A stretch of DNA of 64,000 nucleotides from assembly GCF_009833085.1 (NCBI RefSeq), contig NZ_QRBZ01000035.1, positions 1 through 64,000 on the forward strand, in the 5' to 3' direction. The notes under the pieces were generated by a model, which made no database searches, was not told where the DNA came from, and worked only from the letters and a program-made list of their open reading frames with translations. The translations under genes and the position numbers were made by a program. Origin of the DNA: Nitrosomonas oligotropha. Its GTDB lineage: Bacteria > Pseudomonadota > Gammaproteobacteria > Burkholderiales > Nitrosomonadaceae. Position 1 is the stretch's first letter, and the number at the start of each line of letters is the position of its first letter. Below, piece by piece: positions 39,705-49,437 of the stretch.

Positions 39705-42700
39705 TCAAAAGTTTAACGTTAATCTAAAAAAAATCGTACGTCCTGGCACATAACGTGGGTTGATAGGCTCCGATGTAAAAAAATTTTGAGTTCTATAGAA
39801 GAAATTCTCATTAAATAAATTTTTTACTTCTAAAGAAATTATCCCTTTTCTCCGTGGCAATCTATATCCAACGCTTGTATCAACTAAGTTAAAAGAATCA
39901 AAACCAGAATTTTCTTCTTTTTTATGAGCCGTTACTATATTTCCATTAATAACCTCCTTTCTAACTAAATCCTGAGTTACATAAGTTGTTGTAAATCTAA
40001 AAAATACTCCTAAAGGATTGAAGTATTCGATATTAAATGGCGTGCTAAATGTTTGGATTCTCACTGGATCCCGGCTTGAGATAGATGAGTTTTCAGCATT
40101 TCTAGAAAATTGCTCATATTCAAGCTCACTTCTAATTATCCAATTTGTATGAGGTATCCAATACAAATATGCACGGTACAATTGTTCATTTTGTTTTTCA
40201 GATGCTTCACTTGCGGAGGAATCGAGATTGGTAAAACGATAAGGAACTTTCAATTCACGTTCTGATGCTTCTATGCCGCTATACAAATCGTTGGACATCC
40301 GATAATCCAGCGCTGCACCGATACGTTGTGCCCTCGTTCCATTTGTATCATCAAAGAACTGATTAAAGCCTGCCACTTGTGTGGGTTCAAGTGTTTGCTG
40401 AGCAACCAATGGAGATTTAGTGGTATTTATCCATGCAGCTCTAAACCTAAATTTGTTATTTAGATCCCACTGTAGACCAAGCTTCGGATTTATGTTTTCT
40501 TTACTCTGATCATCGGCGCCAATGCGAGAATCATAGCTTAGGGCAAAGGTTGCATTTAAATTTCTCAGAAAATTGGCGTTCGTATAAATGTAAATATTAT
40601 CTTTATTAAGCCTTGTATTTGCACTAGTTTCTTGGAAAGTAAAACGGTAAGTACCTCCTCCAATCGTCGAATTGAAGTAATTTTTCCGAAATAGATGCTG
40701 CAGTTCAACCTGATAGCCTTCTGTGTCACTTGAGCGTCCCTCGCGATTTATGAACTTAGTATTAAGTAGTAGATCTTGATTGGAAGAAACTGTATACCTT
40801 GCACCCGCCCGTGCTATGTCCTCATTAACATTTCGACGAAATTCTCTGTCAAACTTATTTTTGTCAAAATCCAATAATAGATCACCATGCTCTGATTCAC
40901 GTTTGCGCAGTTCTACTTGTACGTTAAGCCGTGGTGTCACTGCATATTGAATGAATGCATTGTAAACATTATGCTTCTGATCATTATTAGGGCGAAATCC
41001 ATTGGTCTCATAATGAAACTGCCCCATGCTGATGGAGGCTCTGTCATACAGTGCTGAGGCGACTACCTCATCTCCAATCGTACTATTACTACCGACAACT
41101 CCCGATGCCACCACCTGAGATTTATTTCGTTCCATCAGAGGTGCAAATTCATTAAAGCCTGCGGCGGACGGACCTGTGCTGGTAATGATATTGAGATCAG
41201 CTACCGCCATATGCGGTTGCACCGGATTAACGTTAATGGGCTGAAGCAGTTGCGCCTGAAGCAATTCACTGACCCGTGCGATTTCATGTCGGGGAGTGTT
41301 CGCATAAGTATCCGAGAGGAACCGGTGCGCCGAGTGATTAGCCGGATCGAAGCTCAATGATTTGGCCGTTTCCATCACGGCACGCCGTTCAAATCCCAGG
41401 TTCTCAAAAATCCGCGCCAAGCTCGAACCGCGCGCTGCTTCATCGCGATCCAGCAGAAATTGGGAACGGTATACTGCGCGGTTGTTGTTCAGTTCAATCG
41501 ATTTCTGGATGTCTTGTAATGCTTCCACCGGGCGATTCTGCGTTTGTTTTTGAATCGCATCATAGAACCACGGTGTCGGATCTTTCGGGTCGCGTTCCTT
41601 GGCGAGATCGAATTGCGTGCTGGCAAGCGGGTAGCGTTTTTCCTCAAAATAGGCTTTGCCCAGGTAGCTGCGGATCAGCGAGTTGGCCGGATCCAAACTG
41701 GCGGCAATTTCCAGTTCTATCCGGCCCGCTTCCAGTTCTCCTTCACGGATCAAAGCAAGCCCCAATCCAAGCCGCGGCATGGGGTCGGCTTGATCCAATG
41801 CAATGGCGCGGTGGAAAATATCTTTCGCCGTTTGGGTGTCGATTTGCAGTAGATGAGCAAAGCCAAGCACCGTTTGAGTTTTTGCCAGACCGGGATTTAA
41901 ACTGACCGCAAGTTTTGCGGCATCCAATGCGCGTTCCAGATAACCCACGGACATCTGCAATTCGGCTAATCGCGCCCAGATCAGTGCGTTCTGAGCATCG
42001 GATGCCAGCGCCTTTTGCACACTTTCCAGTGCTACTTCAATTTCAAAATGCGCTTGCTGTGTATAAGAAAGCGCTAAATACCCGGCAGCGGATTGTTGAT
42101 CCAACGCGACAGCCTTACTCGCGAGCTCAAGCGCCTGGTCTTTTTCGTTCTGAACCAAGGCGATGATGGCAAGCAGCGCATGTGCATGACTATTGTTCGG
42201 TTCGAGTTGCAGAACTTGCTGGATGATTTCCTTGGCTTCGTCAGCTTGTCCGGCGGTCAATAATTGACCTGCCTGACGGATTAAATCGTTGGCATTGGCA
42301 TTGTCTTTATCACCACTCTGCCAATAATCCAGGATGACGGGATAATACAATGCCCACTGCACGGCATCGGCCGGGCGGATGATGATTTCTTTGCGTGGTG
42401 CTTGTCCCTTGTGTGTAATCGCTGCTTCATGATCGTGAAGCAGCAAACTTCCGAGTTCATTGCTGACCGATACTTTGCCTTCATACACGACAACTTCCGC
42501 ATTGTCTTCCTTAAGACCAACAAGAAATTCTGTCCCTTCGACACTGGCGTTAACAAACGGTGTTCTGATCTTGAATGGTTTGGGTGTACGCGTAATGATG
42601 TGGATCGCACCCTCGAATAGATCCAGCAGCGAGGCGCCTTTTTCTTCTTGAACCACTGGGAATGTAATACTGGTTTTTTGATCAAGCCGCAGCATGCTGT

Positions 42701-42989
42701 TATTGCTTAAACGCAGCGCCGCGCGGCTGTGCGACCGGGCGCGGATCATATCACCGGCACAAAGAACAACTTCCATCCCCGCTTGTTGCCAGATATTCTC
42801 TTGAGCCCGGCGTATTTCGATTGTGCCCTGCATCGATACCACTCGCGCTACTTCCGATTTGCACGCCGGTGCTGATTGAGCTTCTCCTGCGGACCCCAAA
42901 AAAATAATCAGCACAGAAAGCATGATGAACATTATTGCAGTTACCTTTTTAAACCCTAGGTAAGATGGCAATGTTCGATGTATTTCCAT
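39705..42989 (-). CDS. FecR-TPR-beta-barrel outer-membrane fusion protein
   Basis: 1094 residues in one frame. An N-terminal hydrophobic segment (about 16-40) serves as signal peptide. A FecR domain spans about 48-205 (VVSMQGTIEIRRA ... RTPFVNASVEGTEFLV). At least nine TPR-like repeats lie about 235-570 (AGQADEAKEIIQQVLQLEPNNS and onwards). The C-terminal ~500 residues alternate polar/hydrophobic strands and end FFRLTLNF with a terminal Phe, like TonB-receptor barrels, including VKNLFNENF. No plug domain is present. TPR plus barrel recalls exopolysaccharide porins (BcsC, PgaA), but the FecR domain is unusual there. The barrel half is much more AT-rich than the TPR half. Confidence 0.75.
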   Translation of the reverse strand: MEIHRTLPSYLGFKKVTAIMFIMLSVLIIFLGSAGEAQSAPACKSEVARVVSMQGTIEIRRAQENIWQQAGMEVVLCAGDMIRARSHSRAALRLSNNSMLRLDQKTSITFPVVQEEKGASLLDLFEGAIHIITRTPKPFKIRTPFVNASVEGTEFLVGLKEDNAEVVVYEGKVSVSNELGSLLLHDHEAAITHKGQAPRKEIIIRPADAVQWALYYPVILDYWQSGDKDNANANDLIRQAGQLLTAGQADEAKEIIQQVLQLEPNNSHAHALLAIIALVQNEKDQALELASKAVALDQQSAAGYLALSYTQQAHFEIEVALESVQKALASDAQNALIWARLAELQMSVGYLERALDAAKLAVSLNPGLAKTQTVLGFAHLLQIDTQTAKDIFHRAIALDQADPMPRLGLGLALIREGELEAGRIELEIAASLDPANSLIRSYLGKAYFEEKRYPLASTQFDLAKERDPKDPTPWFYDAIQKQTQNRPVEALQDIQKSIELNNNRAVYRSQFLLDRDEAARGSSLARIFENLGFERRAVMETAKSLSFDPANHSAHRFLSDTYANTPRHEIARVSELLQAQLLQPINVNPVQPHMAVADLNIITSTGPSAAGFNEFAPLMERNKSQVVASGVVGSNSTIGDEVVASALYDRASISMGQFHYETNGFRPNNDQKHNVYNAFIQYAVTPRLNVQVELRKRESEHGDLLLDFDKNKFDREFRRNVNEDIARAGARYTVSSNQDLLLNTKFINREGRSSDTEGYQVELQHLFRKNYFNSTIGGGTYRFTFQETSANTRLNKDNIYIYTNANFLRNLNATFALSYDSRIGADDQSKENINPKLGLQWDLNNKFRFRAAWINTTKSPLVAQQTLEPTQVAGFNQFFDDTNGTRAQRIGAALDYRMSNDLYSGIEASERELKVPYRFTNLDSSASEASEKQNEQLYRAYLYWIPHTNWIIRSELEYEQFSRNAENSSISSRDPVRIQTFSTPFNIEYFNPLGVFFRFTTTYVTQDLVRKEVINGNIVTAHKKEENSGFDSFNLVDTSVGYRLPRRKGIISLEVKNLFNENFFYRTQNFFTSEPINPRYVPGRTIFFRLTLNF

Positions 42990-43303
42990 GATTGGTTTTC
43001 TATTTGTATTTCACAATGAAATGCTTAACAAATTAGAATGTTACCCGTGGCCAGAAATTATGGGGGCTGCGATTCTGATGCATAGCAGATTTAATGGAGA
43101 TTGAATCAGGTTACAGGCTTTTTGTATGTGAGAATTAGCACATTATAGATTGAAGTGCGCGGGTTATAATTGGTTTGAATCAATTCCAAAATCTCATAAG
43201 AAGTGTGAGGTTTCTGATTTGTAGCTAAATTTATTGAGAATGCGGCACCGGAATTGGCGGGTTGTTTGAAGAATCTTTTAATTCAGAAATCAAGGGGTAA
43301 TCA
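42990..43303. promoter_or_regulatory. Divergent 314-bp promoter region
   Basis: It separates the FecR/TPR/barrel gene (minus) from the 256-residue gene (plus), so it must contain both promoters. TATAAT occurs at 43164, but no good -35 lies at the right distance. TTGTAT-16-TATAGA around 43115-43148 is a weak alternative. No operator or RNA was recognised. Confidence 0.4.
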
Positions 43304-44074
43304 ATGTCAACTGCAGCGGAACACTTACCAACAATAGGACCGAGCGGGGTTACGTTTGAAGAGGCGAATGATTTTATTTTTTCTCATCTAGATCAGCCGC
43401 AAGTTATTTTTGATATCAGTCACCAATATGGCGTTACGGTTTCAATGTTAGCAGAGATCTCAGGACACGCAACAGATGAAGTGATTGCATATTTTTCAAA
43501 TGCGGCATTGGATGCAAAAGAACTTGATAAGGTAAGCTCGCTGATCAATTACGATTTAGGATCGTTGGCTCATTTTGTGGACTTCGACAATAATCCCGGG
43601 GCCTTATCGACTGCTGCACTACAAGCGATAGTGAAACCAAAATTTGACGATCCTGCGGATTACGATGATTTTTTTGTGCCTCTGTGGTCTTCTCATGTTG
43701 CTGATCATGTTTTTACCCCGGACGAATTAGGCGTTGCCCATCTGGGTAGCATTCCCCATCCCGGGGAAATATTTGAAAAGAATGAAGGTTTGGAGTCTGT
43801 TTTTTATGGCACGCTATTGAATATATTCAGAGCCTTGGATCCAACTGAGTTGGATCAGATCACGAATTTTTCACACACCGATACAAACAATACAGAATTC
43901 CAGGCCTTACTCGTTGAAGCTTTGAGCAGCTCTCCCACATCCAGTGCTTGGACCGATAAAGAACTGTCAGATCATGTGACGGTTTATGCAAAGGATATTA
44001 TCGATGGTTATTGGAATGACCCTAATATCTCGGGTATTCTGGATCTCAGTTATGTGGCATTAGCTGCCGCTTAA
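43304..44074 (+). CDS. Orphan 256-residue protein with an adhesin-like helical motif
   Basis: No signal peptide or membrane helix. Acidic and helical. Residues about 18-75 hold the pattern FEEANDFIFSHL ... VIFDISHQYGVTVSMLAEIS ... VIAYFSNAALD, a helix-turn-helix unit (YGVTxxMLAEI) that I have seen in large secreted proteins of beta- and gammaproteobacteria. The rest, including PGEIFEKNEGLESVFYGTLLNIFRAL, is not recognised. It ends with a weak hairpin and lies between the FecR-barrel gene and the CHASE2 cyclase, so a substrate of that locus is possible. No known function. Confidence 0.5.
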   Translation: MSTAAEHLPTIGPSGVTFEEANDFIFSHLDQPQVIFDISHQYGVTVSMLAEISGHATDEVIAYFSNAALDAKELDKVSSLINYDLGSLAHFVDFDNNPGALSTAALQAIVKPKFDDPADYDDFFVPLWSSHVADHVFTPDELGVAHLGSIPHPGEIFEKNEGLESVFYGTLLNIFRALDPTELDQITNFSHTDTNNTEFQALLVEALSSSPTSSAWTDKELSDHVTVYAKDIIDGYWNDPNISGILDLSYVALAAA

Positions 44075-44090
44075 TTTTATTCTTCCTGAG

Positions 44091-44112
44091 AGCTATTGCA
44101 TCAGTAGCTTTT
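44091..44112 (+). terminator. Weak terminator after the 256-residue gene
   Basis: AGCTA and TAGCT pair around a short loop and are followed by TTTT, 17 bases after the stop codon. Confidence 0.35.
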
Positions 44113-44175
44113 TATATCGATTCAGATCGCAAGTATCGTGGAGAATAATGATTTGTCATCAATAGCTGAGCTAGA

Positions 44176-46362
44176 TCAGGAGCCTGATGGCAGATCGTTT
44201 TCGTGCTGTAAACACAACGACAGAAAGTGATGCGTTGGACCGTCGGAAGGGAATTCTCTCAGAATATCGTAAAAATACTGACTGGCTTCGGTCCATTGTT
44301 TCAGTTGGTAAGCATTTAATGCTTTGATAAAGATTTCGCATAACCATAGCTGTTGCCTGCTGGCGGACTGCCGGTAGGCAATCAGCTCAAAAAGCGCAAC
44401 GGGTTTAGTTCTCCCCGGTAACTGAAAGCTTCCCAGCGGGCGGACAAGGAAATCGTCCAATTCTTCGATTACATCGCTCGATAGCAGAATTCTCGTTTTA
44501 AAAATTTTATTAGCGCTTTGAATCCTGTTTGCTGTATTGACGACATCTCCAGTGACGCGGTAAGTTCCATCGCTTTTGTTCAGTGACATATCACCAAAAT
44601 GCAAGCCGATCCGGGTGGGTAGCGGCGGGTTGTGTAATTTGTTAAAGCGCATAATGGCAGCATTGAGGTCAAGTGCTGCCTTGCAGGCACGAAGCTTCTC
44701 AGCAGAATTAGGTGTTTTCTTGATCGGCTGAAAAAGCTTTGGCACGTTTGGATTATCTGGTTTTTTAATCCAGATGGAGAGTGAAGAATCTCCTGTTGTA
44801 TCCATAACTCTGCCATGATGCTGATCAATGGGATTTCTCAATACAGTCCGGTAATTGGTCATCAATTTCTCAAGATCAGAGGGATTCATTGTTTCGGACA
44901 GGGTCGTGTAGCCTGCGATATCGGTTGTTAAGCATGCACCCGAGAACATACCTTTATGTTTATCGATAATTGCATCAAGTTCTCGAGCTGGGCCGGATTT
45001 GCCAATAAAGCCCTCGAGCTTCAGAATTTTTAATACCCAGGCCAGCATAAGCGCAACTAACACTAGCAGGGCCGGAATGATGACCGGGAGCCATATCAGG
45101 GTATGTTTAAAGAAAGAGTATGCAATGAAAGTATAGACAAGGATGACCGAAAGACTGAGAACGATGGTTTGGCGCGTCGACAAGATTTGGACTGCCATTC
45201 CGATGGCAAATCCCAGCAGAAATAAAATACTTAAATTGCCGATCAATGACAAAGACCTGACCGGCTTGTTTTCCAGTAAATTGGCGAAAGCCGTGGCGGC
45301 AATCTCGACGCCGCTGATATAAAGCCCATCCGGATTGGAAAATACCGTGGGATAATCGTCCCGGACAATTTCTTGTTCGGATTGAGTGGCTCCGGAGAAT
45401 CCAACGAATACAACTTTACCTTCCAGACTTTTCCTGTCCGCTTGCAGCGCCTGATAATAAGGTATGGTTGTTATGCTGCGGGGCGGGCCGTAGAAATTCA
45501 AGTAACGGATTTGATCCCCGGCGTATAGATCGAGCAGCGACCTCAGTATTTTTTTTTCTTCCGGTTTTAAGCCACGGTCGCGATCCAAATCCTCTTTCAT
45601 CTTGGAGGCTAGCCGCGGATTACCGGTATAAAGGTTACGCAGTGTCAGAATCAGATCTTCGATATCCGCTTCATCGATGCGAGCAGGCAACTGCGTGGAA
45701 AGCCCGGGCTCTGCCGAATTGAGCAGGCGGACAAAGTCGCCGTATAACCCGGCCGAATAAATTTGCAGCACCACAACCGGTACCGTGGCAATATCGCCGG
45801 CATACGATTTGAAAGTCCAGTAGTGATGCACTCGTTCCGCTTTCGGCAATGTGAAAGGCGCCCGTGCCTTTGCCGCCTCCCCGATGATTGGCAGGAGCTG
45901 AGTAGCGCCTTCTTGAATAAATGCTTGATAAGTAATGCCGTCGAGTTGATTCAGCGATCCCGAATCCTGATAATCCAGCCGTTCCACCAACAGGACATTA
46001 CCGGCTCTTTTAATGGCATTGGCCAGTTCCTCATCCTGTTCCGGTATGTCGCTGGGTGTATCAAAAATAAGATCGAAAATGATCGCGCTGGCGCCTGCTG
46101 CCGCAAGCTGATCAATTAAGCGCGCGTGTATATTGCGCGGCCACAATCGTGGCTTAACATGCAGCTTGAGCTGCGTGGCGGATTGCTGATCCAGTGCAAC
46201 GACGACCACCTCATCGGGCGCCTTGATTGCACCGCGTAACTGAAACAATGCGCTCAAGCCGAACCGTTCTTCCAACCATAAGCCAGCCGGTGATAAATAG
46301 ATGGTTACACCGAGCAAACCGGTAAAAATGCCCAAAAAAAAGTATTTAAGCCCTCTGGCCAT
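44176..46362 (-). CDS. CHASE2-domain adenylate/guanylate cyclase
   Basis: 728 residues. An N-terminal helix precedes a periplasmic CHASE2 sensor domain (about 35-370) with APDEVVVVALDQQS and IFDLIFDTPSD. Three or four membrane helices follow (about 375-445), then a class III cyclase domain (about 470-690). Metal Asp residues lie in TTDIAGYT and TTGDSSLSIW, and VVNTANRIQ carries the transition-state Asn and Arg, so the enzyme looks active. cAMP or cGMP specificity is not decided. CHASE2 cyclases are often neighbours of FecR-domain genes, here the 39705-42989 gene. Confidence 0.85.
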   Translation of the reverse strand: MARGLKYFFLGIFTGLLGVTIYLSPAGLWLEERFGLSALFQLRGAIKAPDEVVVVALDQQSATQLKLHVKPRLWPRNIHARLIDQLAAAGASAIIFDLIFDTPSDIPEQDEELANAIKRAGNVLLVERLDYQDSGSLNQLDGITYQAFIQEGATQLLPIIGEAAKARAPFTLPKAERVHHYWTFKSYAGDIATVPVVVLQIYSAGLYGDFVRLLNSAEPGLSTQLPARIDEADIEDLILTLRNLYTGNPRLASKMKEDLDRDRGLKPEEKKILRSLLDLYAGDQIRYLNFYGPPRSITTIPYYQALQADRKSLEGKVVFVGFSGATQSEQEIVRDDYPTVFSNPDGLYISGVEIAATAFANLLENKPVRSLSLIGNLSILFLLGFAIGMAVQILSTRQTIVLSLSVILVYTFIAYSFFKHTLIWLPVIIPALLVLVALMLAWVLKILKLEGFIGKSGPARELDAIIDKHKGMFSGACLTTDIAGYTTLSETMNPSDLEKLMTNYRTVLRNPIDQHHGRVMDTTGDSSLSIWIKKPDNPNVPKLFQPIKKTPNSAEKLRACKAALDLNAAIMRFNKLHNPPLPTRIGLHFGDMSLNKSDGTYRVTGDVVNTANRIQSANKIFKTRILLSSDVIEELDDFLVRPLGSFQLPGRTKPVALFELIAYRQSASRQQLWLCEIFIKALNAYQLKQWTEASQYFYDILREFPSDGPTHHFLSLCLQHENDLPSGS

Positions 46363-46470
46363 AGTTGCTTTAACTGGATGAAGAAGATATCAGGAACAAT
46401 TGCCAATGCAGATTAGCATTAAGCGGCTATTTTGCAAGCACCCTGGGTTACATCAGCATACGGCGGACAT

Positions 46471-48534
46471 TTAAAAAGCGCCTCTGATACCCGCGACGAT
46501 GGCGCGCCCGGGTAACGGGGCGACATCTTTCAAGAAGGAAGTATGAACGCGCATGTCGCTATCGAGCAAATTCCGGCCTTGCAGAAAAAGCGTATAGTTG
46601 ACCGACTTGGTTAGCTTCATGTGATATCCCATTTCGGCGTTCATCAGGGTATAACCCGGAGTTTCGCTTTCCAATACGGCGACGCGATCCTGTTGAGTGA
46701 CACGGGTGAGGTTGAAGTTGGCTTGCCAGGCATTTTTCTTGAAATCCAGATCAAAGCCGAAGCGTTGCGGTGTTATGCGCGGAATGTTACCGTTATTTTT
46801 TAATCTGCCATAAACCATATCGGTGAATAACCGCAAATTCAACGTATCCGGTATTACTGCAACGATGGCTTCCGCTTCCAGACCATAGAATTTCGCCCGG
46901 GTTTGAGTGTAATCCTGGACCAGATAAGCGCCGTGATTATCCAGCATGCCCTCATCGTTGATTCTATCCGCTAGCCCATCGCCATTGCTGTCACGGCTTT
47001 GCTGAAAAATATAATCGTTGACATGGTTATAGAACAAATTCACTTTGCCCGTAATCAGGCCGTTGGTTTTTTGCAGCGCAATATCGAAATTATTGGAGGT
47101 TTCTTTGCGCAGGTTTTGCGCGCCTTGCTCAAAAGTGTTAGTGGCCACATGGATGCCGTCGGCATACAGCGCGACGGTATTCGGTGCGCGTTGCCCGCGC
47201 GTGGCCGTCAGATTGAGTTGATAACCCTCCCTGAATTGCCAAGCGCTTCCTGCGGAAATGCTGTACAAATTAAAGTCGCGCGATTGCAGCGATGCTGCTT
47301 GCGGGTTATGCATGGTATGTTCAAAGCGTCCGCCGGCTTCAAACTGCCAGCGTTGCCAATTACGTTTTTCCAGCATAAACGCGCTGGCCGATTGCGACAG
47401 GCTGGATGGCACGAAAGCTTCCTCGCCTTTTGCGGAAAAATTGCGGTTTTGTAATTGAATGCCCATGACACCCTGCCATTGGGCGATCGGCTTGTGGGCT
47501 AATTCGGCGCGTCCTTCCAGTTCGTTATTACTGAAACGGCTGCCAACCGCGCCGCTTTGTTCGAGCTCTTTGTGCTGATAGTCGTTGTAATTGAAGCGCA
47601 TTTTCAGTTGCCGGAATCCCTTCAGCGGATTATCCAGATCACCCGCCAGACCGTAGCGGGTCTGACCCATATCGATTTTCGCGCCTTCCGGGCCGGGAAT
47701 GCCGTAAAAATTTTCCAATCTTGAGACCGACATCCCCACAAAACCACGTTCGCCGACGTACGAGCTGCCTACCGATAAATTGCTGGAATCGATCGCGCTG
47801 TTTCTGATCAAGCCGGTGCCGCTGTCCGGATCATTGGGATTCGCCAGCCCGGGGATATGGACATCGCTGGTTTTTCTTTTCACTCCTTCAAGATTCCAGG
47901 ACATCCTGCCCAAGCTGCCGGACGCCATGAGAGCGCCATTGCGTTCTTCCAGCGCGGAATTGAAGCGTCCTTCAAAGTTCGCTTGCGGTGTTTTGAATAA
48001 GCGGTCGGGTATGCGGTCGTTGATCACGTTCACCACACCACCGGAAATACCGCTGCCATACATCAATGTCGATGGCCCGCGAAGTATCTCGATGCGCGAT
48101 GCATTTAAGGTTTCGGTCGCGACGGCGTGATCCGGGCTGATGGTTGAAATATCGCCGGTGCCGATACCATTTTCCAGTACCTGTACCCGCGGCCCATCCT
48201 GACCGCGAATAATCGGGCGGCCAGCGCCAGGACCGAAACTGCTGGAACTGACGCCCAGTTCATGCGATAACGTATCGCCCAGATTGGTTTCCCTTTTCCG
48301 GCGCAGACGATCGCCTGACACAACCGTGTCCGGTTTGAATCCGGCCGATTCGGCCGAACTTGAAACAGGCGCAGTAATCATCACACCGGGCAGCTCGACG
48401 TTTTTGCCGGTGCTTTGCCCGTAACTATGCAGCGGGTGCAGCAAAAATATAAACAGCGCGACGGTTGTCGGTTTCAATGACAAGCTTTTGCGCAACCATC
48501 GAGCGTTATTTGATTCATGATCAGAATAATCCAT
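46471..48534 (-). CDS. TonB-dependent receptor, ZnuD-like
   Basis: 687-residue outer-membrane receptor with signal peptide (about 1-40) and a plug domain (VVSGDRLRRKRETNLGDTLSHELG, PIIRGQDGPRVQVLENGI, SRIEILRGPSTLMYGSG) and a 22-strand barrel ending in F. The plug type with PDHAVATETLNASRIE matches the zinc-receptor ZnuD group. The nearby Fur-family regulator and operator-like motif at 48567-48579 support zinc. Iron-siderophore or copper uptake is possible. Confidence 0.8.
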   Translation of the reverse strand: MDYSDHESNNARWLRKSLSLKPTTVALFIFLLHPLHSYGQSTGKNVELPGVMITAPVSSSAESAGFKPDTVVSGDRLRRKRETNLGDTLSHELGVSSSSFGPGAGRPIIRGQDGPRVQVLENGIGTGDISTISPDHAVATETLNASRIEILRGPSTLMYGSGISGGVVNVINDRIPDRLFKTPQANFEGRFNSALEERNGALMASGSLGRMSWNLEGVKRKTSDVHIPGLANPNDPDSGTGLIRNSAIDSSNLSVGSSYVGERGFVGMSVSRLENFYGIPGPEGAKIDMGQTRYGLAGDLDNPLKGFRQLKMRFNYNDYQHKELEQSGAVGSRFSNNELEGRAELAHKPIAQWQGVMGIQLQNRNFSAKGEEAFVPSSLSQSASAFMLEKRNWQRWQFEAGGRFEHTMHNPQAASLQSRDFNLYSISAGSAWQFREGYQLNLTATRGQRAPNTVALYADGIHVATNTFEQGAQNLRKETSNNFDIALQKTNGLITGKVNLFYNHVNDYIFQQSRDSNGDGLADRINDEGMLDNHGAYLVQDYTQTRAKFYGLEAEAIVAVIPDTLNLRLFTDMVYGRLKNNGNIPRITPQRFGFDLDFKKNAWQANFNLTRVTQQDRVAVLESETPGYTLMNAEMGYHMKLTKSVNYTLFLQGRNLLDSDMRVHTSFLKDVAPLPGRAIVAGIRGAF

Positions 48535-48566
48535 ACAGCTTTCCTAACCCGGACGGGCATTTGTCG

Positions 48567-48579
48567 TGCAACTGTGTTG
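48567..48579. promoter_or_regulatory. Candidate Zur operator upstream of the receptor
   Basis: TGCAACTGTGTTG; the pattern TGCAAC-N2-TGTTG also lies upstream of the Zur gene (49438-49450). This arm pair forms an imperfect palindrome just before the receptor ORF at 48534. Confidence 0.45.
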
Positions 48580-48677
48580 CAACAATGGAACTGATCAATC
48601 ACAGGCAAGCAATGCACATCAAAGCAACCGGTCGATTGCTGATGATTAAGTCAAACCTGGATTTACAACCTCAAGAA

Positions 48678-49001
48678 TCAGAGCAGCTGAAAGGGCGGTG
48701 CGCGCGAGCAATAAGGAAATGTGGTGCGATTGGCATGACGCCCCATGGCCCATAATGGCATCCGGCGGTGATTTGACGGGTTGCGCAGAAGCAAACCCGA
48801 AGCGATCAGAATGAAGTTTAATGCAGTGAGCGCGACGCAATCGAAGCAGATTTCGTCAAGATCAACACTGGTATCAGCTTCGCCTCCGGTGGCATCAAGC
48901 ACATCGGTTTGTGCATAATGCGTGAAAGCATGTGCCAGCAAGAAGACCGGCACAGCCAATAAAGCCAGTGTCAAAAACAGAAATAAGCTTTTGCGTAGCA
49001 T
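48678..49001 (-). CDS. Small membrane protein, unknown
   Basis: 107 residues from ATG 49001, 2 bp after the zur stop (a GTG at 49022 would overlap it). Two membrane helices: residues about 4-23 (SLFLFLTLALLAVPVFLLAHA) and about 55-75 (VALTALNFILIASGLLL), with a CFDC pair between them that could bind metal. Not assigned to a family; position between zur and the receptor suggests zinc or copper homeostasis. Confidence 0.5.
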   Translation of the reverse strand: MLRKSLFLFLTLALLAVPVFLLAHAFTHYAQTDVLDATGGEADTSVDLDEICFDCVALTALNFILIASGLLLRNPSNHRRMPLWAMGRHANRTTFPYCSRAPPFQLL

Positions 49002-49003
49002 GG

Positions 49004-49432
49004 TCAGCAACAGTTGGCGCACAGGCCTTTGACTGTCAATTCAATTTCCTGCAATCGGTAACCGGCCGGTAGCGGCCAGTTTCGTTCTACCGGCAATTTA
49101 TCCAGGCAAATCACTTGCGCGCAGCATGTGCATTTGAAGTGCGCATGTTGATGCGATTGCACGTCACGGTTGGCGTGATAGCGCCAGGCCCGGTCGTCGC
49201 TGGTGACTTTATGAATTAAATTTTTTTCGGCCAGCCACTCCAGCGCACGGTATAAAGTCACCCGGTCCAGTTGCTGTTCTTGCGGCAGGCGTTGTTCGAT
49301 TTCCCGGTGCGTGATGGCCTGCTGTTCGGCCAGTAAGATCGCCAGAATTCCAATTCTGCCCGCGGTTGCCCGTCCGCCGTTGTGCCGGATCATGTCTTCT
49401 GCGGTATGATGAAGCTGATTAAGCATACTCAA
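49004..49432 (-). CDS. zur: Fur-family regulator, probably Zur
   Basis: 142-residue Fur-family repressor with winged helix (about 15-80: HREIEQRLPQEQQLDRVTLYRALEWL) and C-terminal metal-binding dimerisation part: HQHAHFKCTCCAQVICLD and GLCANCC supply structural zinc cysteines and the HQHAHFKC metal motif. Adjacent ZnuD-like receptor and shared motif TGCAAC-N2-TGTTG favour Zur over Fur. The 49438-49450 site lies 6 bases upstream of its own start, so autoregulation is likely. Confidence 0.8.
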   Translation of the reverse strand: MSMLNQLHHTAEDMIRHNGGRATAGRIGILAILLAEQQAITHREIEQRLPQEQQLDRVTLYRALEWLAEKNLIHKVTSDDRAWRYHANRDVQSHQHAHFKCTCCAQVICLDKLPVERNWPLPAGYRLQEIELTVKGLCANCC

Positions 49433-49437
49433 ATAAA

